DNA of 64,000 bases, taken from NCBI GenBank assembly GCA_963792125.1, contig CAWBVA010000013.1, forward strand, positions 372,001 to 436,000, in the 5' to 3' direction. Within the stretch, counting starts at the first letter, position 1. The number at the start of each line of letters is the position of its first letter. This stretch comes from Methanocella_A sp963792125. GTDB lineage: Archaea > Halobacteriota > Methanocellia > Methanocellales > Methanocellaceae. The notes beneath the pieces were generated by a model. The model saw only the letters and a program-made list of their open reading frames with translations. It made no database searches and was not told the DNA's origin. Of the stretch, positions 28,027 to 37,691 are shown piece after piece. A program made the translations under genes and the position numbers.

Positions 28027-31000
28027 ATGGGTTTATTTGACAGGAAACCTAAGAAAGAGGATGCGAAAGCGCAAAAGTCGAGGGAAGAAGAGGAAAGAAT
28101 GAAAAAGGAGCTCGAAACGCTCCAGTCCATCCTCGAGAAGAGCGACTTTAACAAAGGCGAGGCCGCCAGGCCGGAGCCGGTCGCGAAGGCGCCGGAGAAG
28201 CTGGCCGAGAAGGTACAGCCGGCGAAGCCCGCGAAGGTAACGGAAAAAGTGCCCGAGAGGCCAGGCCCGGCTGCCGTAAAGGTCCCTGTGCCCAGGCCCC
28301 AGGCCCCGAAGACCCCTGTGGAAAAGCCCGCAGAGAAGCCGGAAAAAGTGCAGATGGCCAGACCCCAGGTCAAGCCGCCGGTGCCCCCCGTCCAGAAACC
28401 CATTTTAAAGCCCAGCATTTTACATCCGTCTCACCTGAAGCCTGAACCGCAGCCCGTCCCAACCCGGGCTCCCGAGAAGGCCGAGGTCAAAGAGATGCCA
28501 AAACAGCCGGAGCCCGTCATTGCCGAGCCCATGCCGGAGCCAAGGCCGGAGCCTGTTAAAGCAGAGGCAAAGCCGGAACCGATAGTCGAGACAAAGCCGG
28601 AACCTGTTAAAGCAGAGACAAAGCCCGAACCCGTGTCAGTACAGCCTGCCGTGGACATTCAGGCATTCAATCTGCTTAAAGCCCAGCTCGAGAAGCAGAT
28701 TGCCGAGCAGGAGAAGCAGCGGAAGGAGATCGACGAGTACCACGGACTCCTGAAGCAGCAGGACAACCTGGCGAGCCTCGTCATGGTCCTGCAAGCGAAG
28801 CTGGACCGGATGGAGGCCGAGCGCATGGCCACGCCAGCGCCACAGCCCGTTATCATGCCGGATACGAACCGGCTGGAGGAACAGATCCGCGAGAACAGGA
28901 CGATGATCGATGCCCAGAAGCTGACCGTCGAGGTACAGAAGGACACGATCGCCCGCCTGGAGGACGACCTCGATAAGATCAAGGCGTTCGACTTAGAGGA
29001 CTTTTCGACGCAGGAGAAGCAAATCCTGCAGAAGATCGCCGTGGAGCTCAAGGGTCTCAAGACCACGGTCGTCGAGTACGATAACCGCTTCAACGAAATC
29101 TCCGGGAAGATCGGTGCTATCGGCGTTGAGCTCAGCGCCACTAAGGACCGCACCGAGAATATAGAGCAGGACGCCTTCGCCGCGAGAAGGGCCATGGAGG
29201 AGAACACGAAGACACTGGAGTCCTTCAAGACGAACATCGCCGAGCAGACGGCCGGTGTCGAGCAGATGAAGAACTCGGTCTCTATCCTCGACAGCAAAGT
29301 GAACTCGTTGCGGGACAGTGTCGTGACCGGCCCGGCCGAGAAGACTACGGAAGAGATGGAAGCCCTCAAGGCACAGATGAGCGGCTGGGGCGACGAGATC
29401 AGGTCGCTGCGCGAGTCGGTTGACTCGGTCAGCGGCAGGATCGAGAACATCCCGGTGACAGGCGCCGTCGAGATCGAGACAGTGAAAGAATCGCTGACCA
29501 GCGAAATATCCGCGCTGCGCGACTCGGTAGCCACCGACATCGCCGCAGTGAAGGAGGCAATGGCCTCGGATATCACGGCTGTGAAGGAGACTGTTGCCAC
29601 GGAAATTGCGCCAGTCAAAGAGTCAGTGACATCGATAGCTTCGGAAGTTGCCAGCGTAAAAGAATCGAGTGCTGCCGGGATAGACAGCGTCAGAGAAGCC
29701 GTCGCTTCAGATATTGCCAGTGTCAGAGAAGCCGTCGCTTCGGAAATTGCGCCAGTCAAAGAGTCAGTGACATCGGTAGCTTCGGAAGTTGCCAGCATCA
29801 GGGAAGCCATAGCCACGGACGTCAACACCATCAAGTACGACCTGGCGACTATCAGGGACTCTTCGGCGCCTGTGGCCGAAATCAGCGCGACGAGGCAGTC
29901 GCTGTACTCTGACATCACCTCGCTGAAGGACACTATCGGCTCGCTGGAAGAGAAGATGTACGCCGTCGAGGTAAAGATGGGCGCGATCGGCGAGACGCTC
30001 GAAACCAGCAAGGAATCGCTATCATCGGACATCAGCCGCATCAGGAGCAACTTCGCGTCCAGAGGCGACGTCGAGGAAATCCGCGAGGCTGCAATCTCCG
30101 GCATAGGGGAGATCAGGAAGGAGGTCTCCAGTGTCAGGGACTACGTAGCCTCGGACATGACAGCCTACAAGGAGTCAATCCAGGCGGACCTGAAGTCGGT
30201 CACCATCGTACCGTGACGACCTCATACGGCTTCGCGGGAGCCTGGAGCAGGTCGGCCAGCTCTCCAAGGCAGTCACTGACTACCGCAGCGAGCTGAAGTC
30301 GGTCAAGAGCATGATGGACCGCTTCAACGAGGACGTGAAGAACGCCCGCGAGCTGACGAAGGGCAAGGAAGAGATCCAGCGTATCAGGGAAGACCTGCAT
30401 CTCTACACCAATGACCTGAAGGCCATGCGCGAGATCGCCGGCGACAACAAAGACCAGGTCGAGGCGGTCAAGAAGGCGCTGGAAGGCCTCAAGGGCGACT
30501 CCGAGCGCGTGACGCCGCAGGAGGCCAAGCTGATCAAGACCGGCCAGTACCTGAAGGCGCAGGTCGACCAGGTCAGCAAGACGTTCTCCGATCTCGACGA
30601 GCGGCTGGCTGCAATCCGCAAGGAGTTCATCAACCTCAATAATATAGAGTACCGCTACCGGGCGCTGGAGGATAACCTCAACGCCATGGAGCGCAACCTC
30701 GAGAACAAGATCGAGGTCGAGATGATCACCCGGGTACGGGAAGCGGAGAGCGAGCTGGTGTCTCGCATCGCTGAGGTCGAGGCCAGCATCACAGAGTCGA
30801 GCCGCAGCGCCAAGGACCTGCTCAACCAGCTTGATGAGACCCGCGGACAGGTCACCAAAGAGCTCGAGGAGATACGCACGGACGTCACCAAAGAGCTGGA
30901 GGATACCCGCAGCAGCGTAACCCACGAGCTGGAAGAGACCCGCACCGTGGTCGCCCGCGAGGTCGAGGACATCAGGACGACCGCCACGAAGGAGCTGGAG

Positions 31001-32369
31001 GGCACTCGCACAGAGGTAAGCACGGAAGTGGAAGAAATCCGGAACAACGCCACCAGGGAACTGGACGTTGCCCGTAACAAGGTTACCAGCGAACTGCAGG
31101 AAGCGAAGATCGAGGTCACCAGGGAGCTGGACGACGCCCGCAATACGGTCACACGTGAGCTTACCGCAGCCCGTACTGAAGTAGCCAAAGAGCTGGAGGG
31201 CATACGCACCGACGTAGTGCGGTCGGTCTCCACGCTTAAGTCCGACACGATAAAGACTATCAGGGACACCACCAGTCGAAGCTGTAAAGAGCACGGAGGA
31301 AGCCAGGGATTCGCTGCTTGCCACCCGCAACGATCTCGTGAGTGAAGTGAATACGGTCAGGAGCTCGGCGCTGAAGGATATGAACGAGACAAAAGAGTCG
31401 GTGCTCCAGGAAGTGAACACTATCAGCAACTCGGCGCTGAAAGATCTGAACGAGACGAAAGAGTCGGTGCTCCGCGAAGTGAATTGGCGAGACCCGAGAG
31501 TCTGCTCTCAGGGAAATGATCGACAACAAGAGTCGGTGCTCCAGGAAATGATGGATACTAAAAAGTCTGTGCTCGGCGACATGGACGATGCCCGGGAATC
31601 CGCGATCCGGGATATGAGCGCCACTAAAGAGACCGTGCTCCGCGAGGTAGGCTCCACGAAGGAAGCCGTTCTCCGGGACATCGGCACTACGAAGGAAGCC
31701 GCGTTCAGGGACATGAGCGCGGTCCGGGAGGAGACCCAGAAGGTCAGCGGCGACCTGGGCATGGCAGCCAAGCGCGCCCGCGAGGAAGTCTCCAATATCA
31801 TCAGCAGCGTGCACGACGAGACCGAAGCTACGGTCAGCAGGGCAAAGTCCGAGATCATCACCATGGCGAAGGAGGAAAAAGACGGCCTGCACGGGATCGT
31901 GGACTCTCAGCGGAAGGAGACCATCGACAGCATGACCAAGGTCCGCGACGACCTGCTTGTGGCGCTACGGCAGACAGAGTCCATTGTGCTCTCGTCTACG
32001 GAGAACGCCCGCATCGTCGCCGAGAAGTCGATGGCTAAGACCCGTGACGAAATCCTGGAGAACATCAGGAGCACCCGCGAAGAGACGATCAAGAAACTGC
32101 TCGACACCCGGGACGTGGTGATCTCTGCGGCGAACAACTCCAAGGAAACGGCTTTAGAGTCGATGTTCAAGTCCCGCGACGAGGTAATCGCCTCGGTGAA
32201 CACCAGCAAGACCGCGATGCTGTCGGTCCGGGACGAGTCCATGACCCAGCTGCGAAAGACGCAGAAGGACGTCGAGGACTCCATCAACAAGAAGCTCGAT
32301 TCCGACAAGGAGAACGCCGAGCGGATCAAGCAGATCATGAAGACGATGAACGAACTGATCAGGGCGTAA
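28027..32369 (+). CDS. Giant hendecad-repeat coiled-coil protein, frame broken at four places
   Basis: After removing one base near 30211, 31274 and 31484 and adding one near 31529, a single frame of about 1,446 residues results. Residues 1-40 are charged; about 45-215 are Pro/Lys/Glu-rich with repeated KPEPVKAE-type units; the rest is coiled coil. Three long runs of 11-residue repeats stand out: SVATDIAAVKE-like (about 29500-29830), TRTEVSTEVEE-like (about 30826-31260) and NETKESVLREV-like (about 31335-31730). There is no signal peptide or membrane helix. It ends KQIMKTMNELIRA, a motif shared with the next gene. The function is unknown; a cytoskeletal, membrane-surface or scaffold role is possible by analogy with other 11-mer helices. 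Confidence 0.75.
29500..29830 (+). repeat. Coding 33-base repeats, block 1
   Basis: About nine or ten units encode variants of VASDIASVREA / VATEIAPVKES. Two DNA segments (around 29601-29652 and 29742-29791) are almost identical, pointing to recent internal duplication. Confidence 0.75.
30826..31265 (+). repeat. Coding 33-base repeats, block 2
   Basis: About 12 consecutive 11-residue units such as IRTDVTKELED, TRSSVTHELEE, IRTTATKELEG and ARNTVTRELTA follow one another with no break. The phase is exact and the pattern amphipathic. Confidence 0.85.
31335..31735 (+). repeat. Coding 33-base repeats, block 3
   Basis: About 11 units such as NETKESVLQEV, NTISNSALKDL, DDARESAIRDM, SATKETVLREV and GTTKEAAFRDM. 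Two indels of opposite sign (near 31484 and 31529) shift one unit out of frame and back. Confidence 0.8.
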
Positions 32370-32373
32370 AAGC

Positions 32374-33111
32374 ATGGACTTCGAAAGCTACATCGGCAAA
32401 GAGCGCCAGCTTCTGGGCAGGATCGAGAAGGAGCGGACTGAGCTGAACTCCCACGAGCCCAACGCGTGGGAGGGCAACTACAGGCTTGCTGCCGATGAGA
32501 TCAAGCTCCTGAAGGCCGGCGACTACGTTTACAGTGCATCCGAAATGGCCGCCGACGCCGTCGTGGCGCTGGACGAGCGGATGTCACAGCTGAGACAGCT
32601 CGAGGGCGACGCCAGCGCCAGGAACGAGGCGTTCCTGAAGCGCGTGTCCGATTGGGAGACGAAGTTCGACGCCCGCTACTCGGAGGTAATGGCTGCGATG
32701 GCACGGGAGATGGCCGCGCTTGAGGCCCGCAATACAGGGCTGACGAAACGTATCGAGACCGCCGAGCGCAACCTCATCGATATCAGCGGCAAGTCCGAGA
32801 AAAGCCTTAAAGACATCAGCAGCAGGTCGGAGAAGAGCATCCGCGAGTTGGGCGAGCAGGCCGAATTGAACCTGCGACAGGCCACCGAACGCGCCGAGGG
32901 CAGCATCAAAGAAATGAGCGAGATCACCGAGGCAAACCTCAAGGACACCAGCAAAGCGACCACCGCGGACGTCGACCGGCTCGTCGGCTCGCTCAAGAGC
33001 GCCCAGGCCGAATTCGAGGCGTCGGTGAACGAGAAGCTGGAGCAGGACCGGCAGACCCTGGAACGGATCAAGTACATGATCACTGCCATGAACGAGATCA
33101 TCAAGACGTAA
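32374..33111 (+). CDS. Small coiled-coil paralogue of the giant protein
   Basis: This 245-residue, acidic helical protein starts 4 bases after the giant gene. Two segments match its neighbour: EIKLLKAGDYVYSASEMA...LDERMSQLR resembles EAKLIKTGQYLKAQVDQV...LDERLAAIR around 30523-30620, and its end NEKLEQDRQTLERIKYMI then MNEIIKT resembles NKKLDSDKENAERIKQIM then MNELIRA. The middle holds KSEKSLKDISS / RSEKSIRELGE type 11-mers. So it looks like a short version of the giant protein without the long repeat blocks. The two are probably one operon and may form a hetero-oligomer; function unknown. Confidence 0.8.
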   Translation: MDFESYIGKERQLLGRIEKERTELNSHEPNAWEGNYRLAADEIKLLKAGDYVYSASEMAADAVVALDERMSQLRQLEGDASARNEAFLKRVSDWETKFDARYSEVMAAMAREMAALEARNTGLTKRIETAERNLIDISGKSEKSLKDISSRSEKSIRELGEQAELNLRQATERAEGSIKEMSEITEANLKDTSKATTADVDRLVGSLKSAQAEFEASVNEKLEQDRQTLERIKYMITAMNEIIKT

Positions 33112-33128
33112 GCCCGGCCAGAGAGAAC

Positions 33129-33142
33129 GGGCGTCTTTTTAT
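33129..33142 (+). terminator. T-rich terminator after the coiled-coil operon
   Basis: GGGCGTCTTTTTAT lies about 20 bases after the stop, a typical archaeal T-run terminator before the L10e promoter. Confidence 0.45.
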
Positions 33143-33169
33143 TATATTAATGCCTCTGCGTATCATAAG

Positions 33170-33178
33170 CTTTATATG
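33170..33178 (+). promoter_or_regulatory. TATA box of the L10e gene
   Basis: CTTTATATG within AAGCTTTATATGG is a textbook archaeal TATA element about 60 bases before the ATG at 33236. Confidence 0.6.
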
Positions 33179-33235
33179 GCACTAAGACATTTAATTCCCG
33201 CAACTACATGCTCATAGTTTAATGGAGATTTGATC

Positions 33236-33754
33236 ATGGCGAGAAAACCAGGAAGAATGTACAAAAATTTCTCGGGCCCGTCGTATACCAGGAGAGAATA
33301 CATGGGTGGTGTACCGGGCGTCAAGGTGGCTCAGTTCGACATGGGCAACCTGACGGACGAGTTACCCGTAGCAATCACATTAGTCGTCAACGAGACCTGC
33401 CAGGTCAGGCACGATGCCCTTGAGGCAGCCCGTATTTCGGCTAACAGGTATCTGATGAACGATGTCGGCAGGACGAACTACCGGTTCAAGGTAAGGGTAT
33501 ACCCGCACCAGGTGCTCCGGGAGAACAAGCAGGCCACCGGCGCAGGCGCAGACCGTGTGTCTGATGGCATGCGCAGGGCTTTCGGCAAGGCGATCGGCAC
33601 AGCCGCACGCGTCTACCAGGGCCAGGGCATCTTCACCATCTGGACGACACCCCAGTACTTCGAAATGGCAAAGGAAGCCCTGCGTCGCGCAGGCCACAAG
33701 CTTCCCACGCCGCACCGGCTGGTCGTCGAGAAGGGCGCGGAACTGGTCAAGTAA
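33236..33754 (+). CDS. rpl10e: Large-subunit ribosomal protein L10e (uL16)
   Basis: This 172-residue protein starts MARKPGRMYKNFSGPSYTRR and holds the L10e core with KVRVYPHQVLRENKQATGAG and the basic loop that contacts the ribosome's active region. Length and order are normal. The start at 33236 is preferred over an in-frame TTG/ATG-like codon two triplets upstream because it gives the conserved N-terminus. It has its own TATA box and a T-rich stretch after the stop (CTTAATCTTTTTCTCTTTT). Confidence 0.97.
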   Translation: MARKPGRMYKNFSGPSYTRREYMGGVPGVKVAQFDMGNLTDELPVAITLVVNETCQVRHDALEAARISANRYLMNDVGRTNYRFKVRVYPHQVLRENKQATGAGADRVSDGMRRAFGKAIGTAARVYQGQGIFTIWTTPQYFEMAKEALRRAGHKLPTPHRLVVEKGAELVK

Positions 33755-33947
33755 GCCAGTCCGGTCTTAATCTTTTTCTCTTTTCTATCGTCATTTCCGG
33801 ATAGCGGATGCTACAAGGCGGCAGGTGTCATACGCCCTGTATCCTAAGCGTAGTGCGGGACTTTAAAGCAGCCTATTAAACGCCTTTTTAAACCAAAATC
33901 TTTTTAAATGACCTGTCTATAGTGTATCTAACTCAAGATGTGTGATA

Positions 33948-34562
33948 ATGGAAGGATACGACTCATTACTCAACCGGGCGATTGCAAAGTCGCCCACCAT
34001 GGAAACAAGCGGCGAGCGTTTCGTTGTGCCGCGACCTAAGACATTTATCGAGGGCCGCACCACGGTCTGGGAAAACTTCAACGAGATACGCGAGAAGCTC
34101 AACCGCGACTCGGACCATTTCGTAAAGCACCTGCTGAGGGAAATGGGCACGGCGGGCAAGGTAGAAGGCAACCGCCTTGTACTGCAGGGCCGCTTCACGT
34201 CCGACACGATCGCGGCGCTGGTTGACGACTACGTCAGCGAGTACGTCCGCTGCGCGGAATGCGGCAGGCCGGACACCAAGCTGGTCAAGTACGACCGCGT
34301 CACCACGCTGAAATGCGACGCCTGCGGGGCACAGCGCTCCATCCAGAAGCGCAGGCAGATGTCCACCAAGACAGCCCAGGTCGCCTCCATCGAGGAAGGC
34401 AAGATCTACGAGATGAAGATCGAGACCCAGGGCAAGAAAGGCGACGGCATCGCAAGGATCGACAAGTTCACGATCTTCGTGCCCAACGCGCGCACCGGCG
34501 AGATCGTCAAGGCCAAGATCAACAAGATCGACGGCAACCTGGCGTTCGCGTCAAAGCAGTAA
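33948..34562 (+). CDS. eif2b: Translation initiation factor aIF2 subunit beta fused to a TRAM domain
   Basis: This 204-residue protein combines aIF2 beta (residues 1 to about 135) and a TRAM RNA-binding domain (about 148-204). The N-terminal helix binds the gamma subunit. The core reads RDSDHFVKHLLREMGTAGKV, and the zinc ribbon has CAECGRPDTKL and LKCDACGA. The TRAM part has EIETQGKKGDGIARIDKFTI-like strands ending in FVPNARTGEIVKAKI. This fusion is known in some methanogens. It has its own TATA-like TTTTTAAATG near 33900. Confidence 0.95.
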   Translation: MEGYDSLLNRAIAKSPTMETSGERFVVPRPKTFIEGRTTVWENFNEIREKLNRDSDHFVKHLLREMGTAGKVEGNRLVLQGRFTSDTIAALVDDYVSEYVRCAECGRPDTKLVKYDRVTTLKCDACGAQRSIQKRRQMSTKTAQVASIEEGKIYEMKIETQGKKGDGIARIDKFTIFVPNARTGEIVKAKINKIDGNLAFASKQ

Positions 34563-34594
34563 TCGGATTTCTCCGGTTACTTTTCTCATTTTAT

Positions 34595-34666
34595 TATCTG
34601 TAATACGACACATTAGCCGGGGCTGTGACATGAAGCAGAGCGGCCGGTCGCCTTCGCGCGCGCATG
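34595..34666. repeat. Direct repeat A, first copy
   Basis: It begins TATCTGTAATACGACACATT and ends GCCTTCGCGCGCGCATG. The second copy lies 207 bases downstream with roughly 88 percent identity by eye, including the CGCGCGCG core. Confidence 0.8.
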
Positions 34667-34713
34667 ATTTTTCATAATTTGCCATTACAATAACAGGACA
34701 GAATAGTAAAAAC

Positions 34714-34763
34714 CTTGGCGCTCTTGGCTACTTGGCGCCCTTGGCGAGCGTGACAGGGTCGCA
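34714..34763. repeat. TTGGCGCC / GTGACAGGGTCGC element
   Basis: It reads CTTGGCGCTCTTGGCTACTT then GGCGCCCTTGGCGAGCGTGA then CAGGGTCGCA. It is almost identical to 62851-62901 and inverted relative to 34961-35001 and 62691-62739, so it is a dispersed element in inverted pairs. Confidence 0.85.
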
Positions 34764-34801
34764 TACCAGCGTTGATGCTCGTCGGCCTGCACCCCTCGCG
34801 C

Positions 34802-34878
34802 TATCTGTAATGCGACACATTAGCTGGGGCTGTGACATGAAGCGAGCGGCCGCTCGCCTTCGCGCGCGTATGCCATTA
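34802..34878. repeat. Direct repeat A, second copy
   Basis: It begins TATCTGTAATGCGACACATT and contains GCGAGCGGCCGCTCGC, a perfect 16-base palindrome, then CCTTCGCGCGCGTATGCCATTA. Confidence 0.8.
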
Positions 34879-34960
34879 GAATCCCTTGCGCCCTTGGCGG
34901 GCCTGACCGTGGGCGCATGCCGATACAACAACGGCGACTCATACCATGCCAGCGCTATGC

Positions 34961-35001
34961 TCCCCTGTCACGCCCGCCAAGGGCGCCAGACCAGGGCGCC
35001 G
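34961..35001. repeat. Inverted partner of the TTGGCGCC element
   Basis: TCCCCTGTCACGCCCGCCAA followed by GGGCGCCAGACCAGGGCGCC is the degenerate inverted counterpart of 34714-34763. Confidence 0.7.
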
Positions 35002-35011
35002 TTTATTGACA

Positions 35012-35857
35012 TTAAAGCTCGATTTTTATGCCGTAGCACTTCTCGGGATTTTCCTTGTGAATCTTAAAAAAGATCTCTTCCGGTACGCCATTGCGTATAG
35101 CCTCTTTCGTCTTCCGGGGCACGGTCTTAGGCCCCAGGACGGCGCCAGGCCGTTTGGGTCGTCGCAGTAGTCGGTCTCCAGCATGAACCGCGTACCCTGC
35201 GACAGCGCCTCTTCCAGGGCCCCTTTTGAGGCGATGACCGACGGGAATACGTTCAGCGATTCGCACTCTCTGACAGCCGGCGGCGAAAAGTGCTTGATCG
35301 TATGCCATGCCGGAAGATGCTGTTCACTGGCAATGGCAGATATCGACTCGAACGTCCCGGGCTCACTCTCGGTATGTAATTGTAGCGCGCAGTCCTCATC
35401 CACGCAAAGGTCCATGGCATAGCGCATAAGCGCGTTGGAGCGTTCCCACAGCTCCGGGGAGACGGGATAATGTGGACGGCCGGACTTGATGGCGATTGCC
35501 TTGCCTTCGGCCACGTACTTCGCTGCGATCTCCAGGCCCTCGCGGACGACCTGGTAAGCAGTCTCGATACCCATAGACTCAGCCAGGCCGATGAATTCGG
35601 CCGGGTGGACGCCGACCACGGCATAAGCATGGACATATTCGTTTGCCTGCCGGACAGTATCGACGGTAAGATCGTATAACGCGTGGTAGTCCTGTCCCGA
35701 GCGGATGGTCATGCCATACTCATCTGGCGGGCAGCGATACGATAAGCACGTGTGTGCCGCCGGCGTTGCGGAACTCCTTGATGGCCTCGATCCCCCGGCC
35801 CCGGCCGGGATTCAGGTGCATGTGGTCGTCGGTGATCGGCAACTTGCTGTCGTTCAT
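35012..35857 (-). CDS. TatD-related metal-dependent hydrolase (TIM barrel), frame broken twice
   Basis: After removing one base near 35724 and adding one near 35155 the frame runs from ATG at 35857 to 35012, 281 residues. The start MNDSKLPITDDHMHLNPGRG has the metal-binding HxH. YAVVGVHPAEF, CALQLHTESE, TIKHFSPPAVRE and FMLETDYCDDP carry the later His, Glu and Asp ligands. This is the archaeal TatD-like family (COG1099 type). The activity is likely a phosphoesterase or amidohydrolase; the substrate is unknown. It stands alone. Confidence 0.8.
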
Positions 35858-36042
35858 CAGATACACTGACGCATGGATACAGGTTATATTTTATTCCCGC
35901 CATCCGGGATCAATCGGCCCTTCGCCCTGCGGTAAGTTTTTACAAGGTTTACATATGCCGTTTTTAATAAAAAGAAAAGATATATACGGTATGTTTGCCA
36001 TATTAGCAACAAACTTTCAGTTTACAAGGATGATTGATATTA

Positions 36043-37164
36043 ATGCCCCAGCCTAACCCGAGCCTGACCGTATTGAAGGGCAAGCTCGCTTTTCTCGTAT
36101 CGTTCGACACCGGCGGCGAGGTCGACAAGGCCACGCTGTCCAGCATCTTCAAAGTGCAGACGGTAATGGAGTACAGCAAGCCCGTGGAAGTAGCGCTGGG
36201 CACCGGGCTGACCGGCCTGATCGTGGCCGAGGAGCTGAACAAGATCACTAAAGTGCAGGCCTTTGCCGACGTGTACGGCATGGGCGTGGGCATCATCCGG
36301 CTCGAGTTCGATGTGCCAGAGGGCATGACCGTCAACGATGCGATCACTGCCATGCACGTCAACGGCATCTTCGTCGACGGCCTGGACCTGAACACGTACA
36401 TATCAAGGAAGATGAGCGAGATACGCGAGCAGATACGCCCCGGCATCACCAAGACCAGGTCCTACTTCCCTAACACCAAGAAGTTCAGCATGCTCAAGCT
36501 GGACAAATACGAGCCGGCCGTTGACCAGGGCGGGCTGAAGAGCCAGTTTGGCGCCGAGATCACCCGGTTCCTGTCAGGCGAGTCCTCCCGGAGGACATTG
36601 CACGGAAAGGAGATCGCCGACAAGCTGTCCCACGACATCTCGTACTATGACGAAGACCTGTTCCTGGTCTCCTACGAGGCGGCGTTCGTGAAGGGGTGCG
36701 ACGACTACTTCAACGATCTCCGGCTGTACCTGGAGCTGGCACTGGCGCTGTCGTTTTTATATCATATTTACGACTGGAAGATCGACGGCGAGATATCCCA
36801 GGCGTTCAAGGCGATTAAAACGGCCCAGAAGTCCACGATCTTCACCCAGGCGCCCAGACGCCTCGAACGGTCGCTGCTCAAGGTGAGCGAGTTCAAGCTT
36901 GACATCCTGGACAACATCGAAGACCTGATGAACCCGCTCAAAGTGACCGCGGACTGGTACTACCAGGGTGCTTTCGAGCACATGCTGAAACTGCTCAAGG
37001 TCAAGGACTACGAGAGCATCGTCACCCATAAGATCGACGCGCTGGAGGACCTGTATTCGACGGCACAGGAAATCTCCTACAGCAAGGTCGCGCTGATCAC
37101 TGAAATCATTATTATCCTGCTCATCGCGTTCGAAGTGATCGCGATACTGCCGCATGGGCTCTAG
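36043..37164 (+). CDS. RMD1/DUF155-like protein with C-terminal membrane helix
   Basis: This 373-residue protein starts at the ATG at 36043, preceded by AAGGATGA; a TTG three codons upstream is possible. It has a mixed alpha/beta N-terminal part, a helical middle rich in Leu and Asp, and a last hydrophobic helix (SKVALITEIIIILLIAFEVIAIL) that ends the protein. The sequence LITEIIIILLIAFEVI resembles the C-terminal membrane motif of RMD1/RMND1 (DUF155) proteins, mitochondrial membrane proteins with archaeal and bacterial relatives. That link is from memory. Its function in archaea is unknown. Confidence 0.55.
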   Translation: MPQPNPSLTVLKGKLAFLVSFDTGGEVDKATLSSIFKVQTVMEYSKPVEVALGTGLTGLIVAEELNKITKVQAFADVYGMGVGIIRLEFDVPEGMTVNDAITAMHVNGIFVDGLDLNTYISRKMSEIREQIRPGITKTRSYFPNTKKFSMLKLDKYEPAVDQGGLKSQFGAEITRFLSGESSRRTLHGKEIADKLSHDISYYDEDLFLVSYEAAFVKGCDDYFNDLRLYLELALALSFLYHIYDWKIDGEISQAFKAIKTAQKSTIFTQAPRRLERSLLKVSEFKLDILDNIEDLMNPLKVTADWYYQGAFEHMLKLLKVKDYESIVTHKIDALEDLYSTAQEISYSKVALITEIIIILLIAFEVIAILPHGL

Positions 37165-37517
37165 CGGAAGAACCGCTCCATCTTTTCCAGCGCACTCTGC
37201 AGAGCATGGGCTTGTTCTTCCGGAACGCTGCGCTGGTAGGTTTTCAGGCTCTCCAGCACGGGCTCCATGTCTTCCCGCTCGATGAGTATCTCTTCATCAG
37301 GCTTGAACAGGGTGACCAGCTTGACGGTCATCTCGGACTCATTCGCCTTTTTCACCTGCTGTGCGTACTGCTCGATGCTGGTGCCGGCAGCGTCGTCCAT
37401 CAGGTCGTGCTCTCTCGTGGAGACTGATTCGCAGGCTATACGTATTACCCTTAGCTCATGTGCGTCGAAGGACACCCGGCCATAGCGTGTGCCTGCGGCC
37501 ATGTCGAATAGCGACAT
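37161..37517 (-). CDS. Hypothetical acidic protein
   Basis: This 118-residue protein is convergent with the preceding gene and overlaps it by 4 bases at their stops. It begins MSLFDMAAGTRYGRVSFDAH and has a long amphipathic C-terminal helical part (EPVLESLKTYQRSVPEEQAH). I do not recognise a family, and there is no signal peptide or metal-binding motif. Codon use looks like its neighbours, so it is probably a real gene. Confidence 0.6.
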   Translation of the reverse strand: MSLFDMAAGTRYGRVSFDAHELRVIRIACESVSTREHDLMDDAAGTSIEQYAQQVKKANESEMTVKLVTLFKPDEEILIEREDMEPVLESLKTYQRSVPEEQAHALQSALEKMERFFR

Positions 37518-37649
37518 GTTTCATATGTCGCGGAACAGACGGATAAAAGCTCGACAAATAAAGCTCGACATGTATGACTTCAGGATTGGCACAGGATGCA
37601 GGAAGTAACGAATTATCGGGCCCGGTCAGGTGCAGGAGTTCTGGCACGA

Positions 37650-37667
37650 ATACGCGCGCGAGCGGCC
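37650..37667. repeat. CGCGCGCG-cored intergenic motif
   Basis: ATACGCGCGCGAGCGGCCGG; its reverse complement CCGGCCGCTCGCGCGCGTAT shares GCCGCTCGCGCGCGTA with 61242-61257. Confidence 0.55.
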
Positions 37668-37691
37668 GGTAAACTCGTAAAAGCGTTAACG

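Larger units (their letters stand above)
34563..35011. repeat. Gene-free repeat-rich gap
   Basis: No gene is visible in about 450 bases. Instead there are two direct repeats (34595-34666 and 34802-34878) and an inverted pair of another element (34714-34763 and 34961-35001), with a decayed third piece near 34882-34918. The pieces are interleaved, as if one element had been duplicated together with part of the other. Confidence 0.7.

Noticed and set aside
28659..30104. A 481-codon minus-strand frame opposite the coiled-coil gene
   Set aside because: Its Ser/Ile-rich translation mirrors the Glu/Lys-rich repeats of the plus strand and has no sign of being a real protein.
30826..31265. Regular 33-base repeats that could look like a CRISPR array
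   Set aside because: The repeats are contiguous without unique spacers, vary mainly at third positions, and encode an unbroken 11-residue helix pattern.
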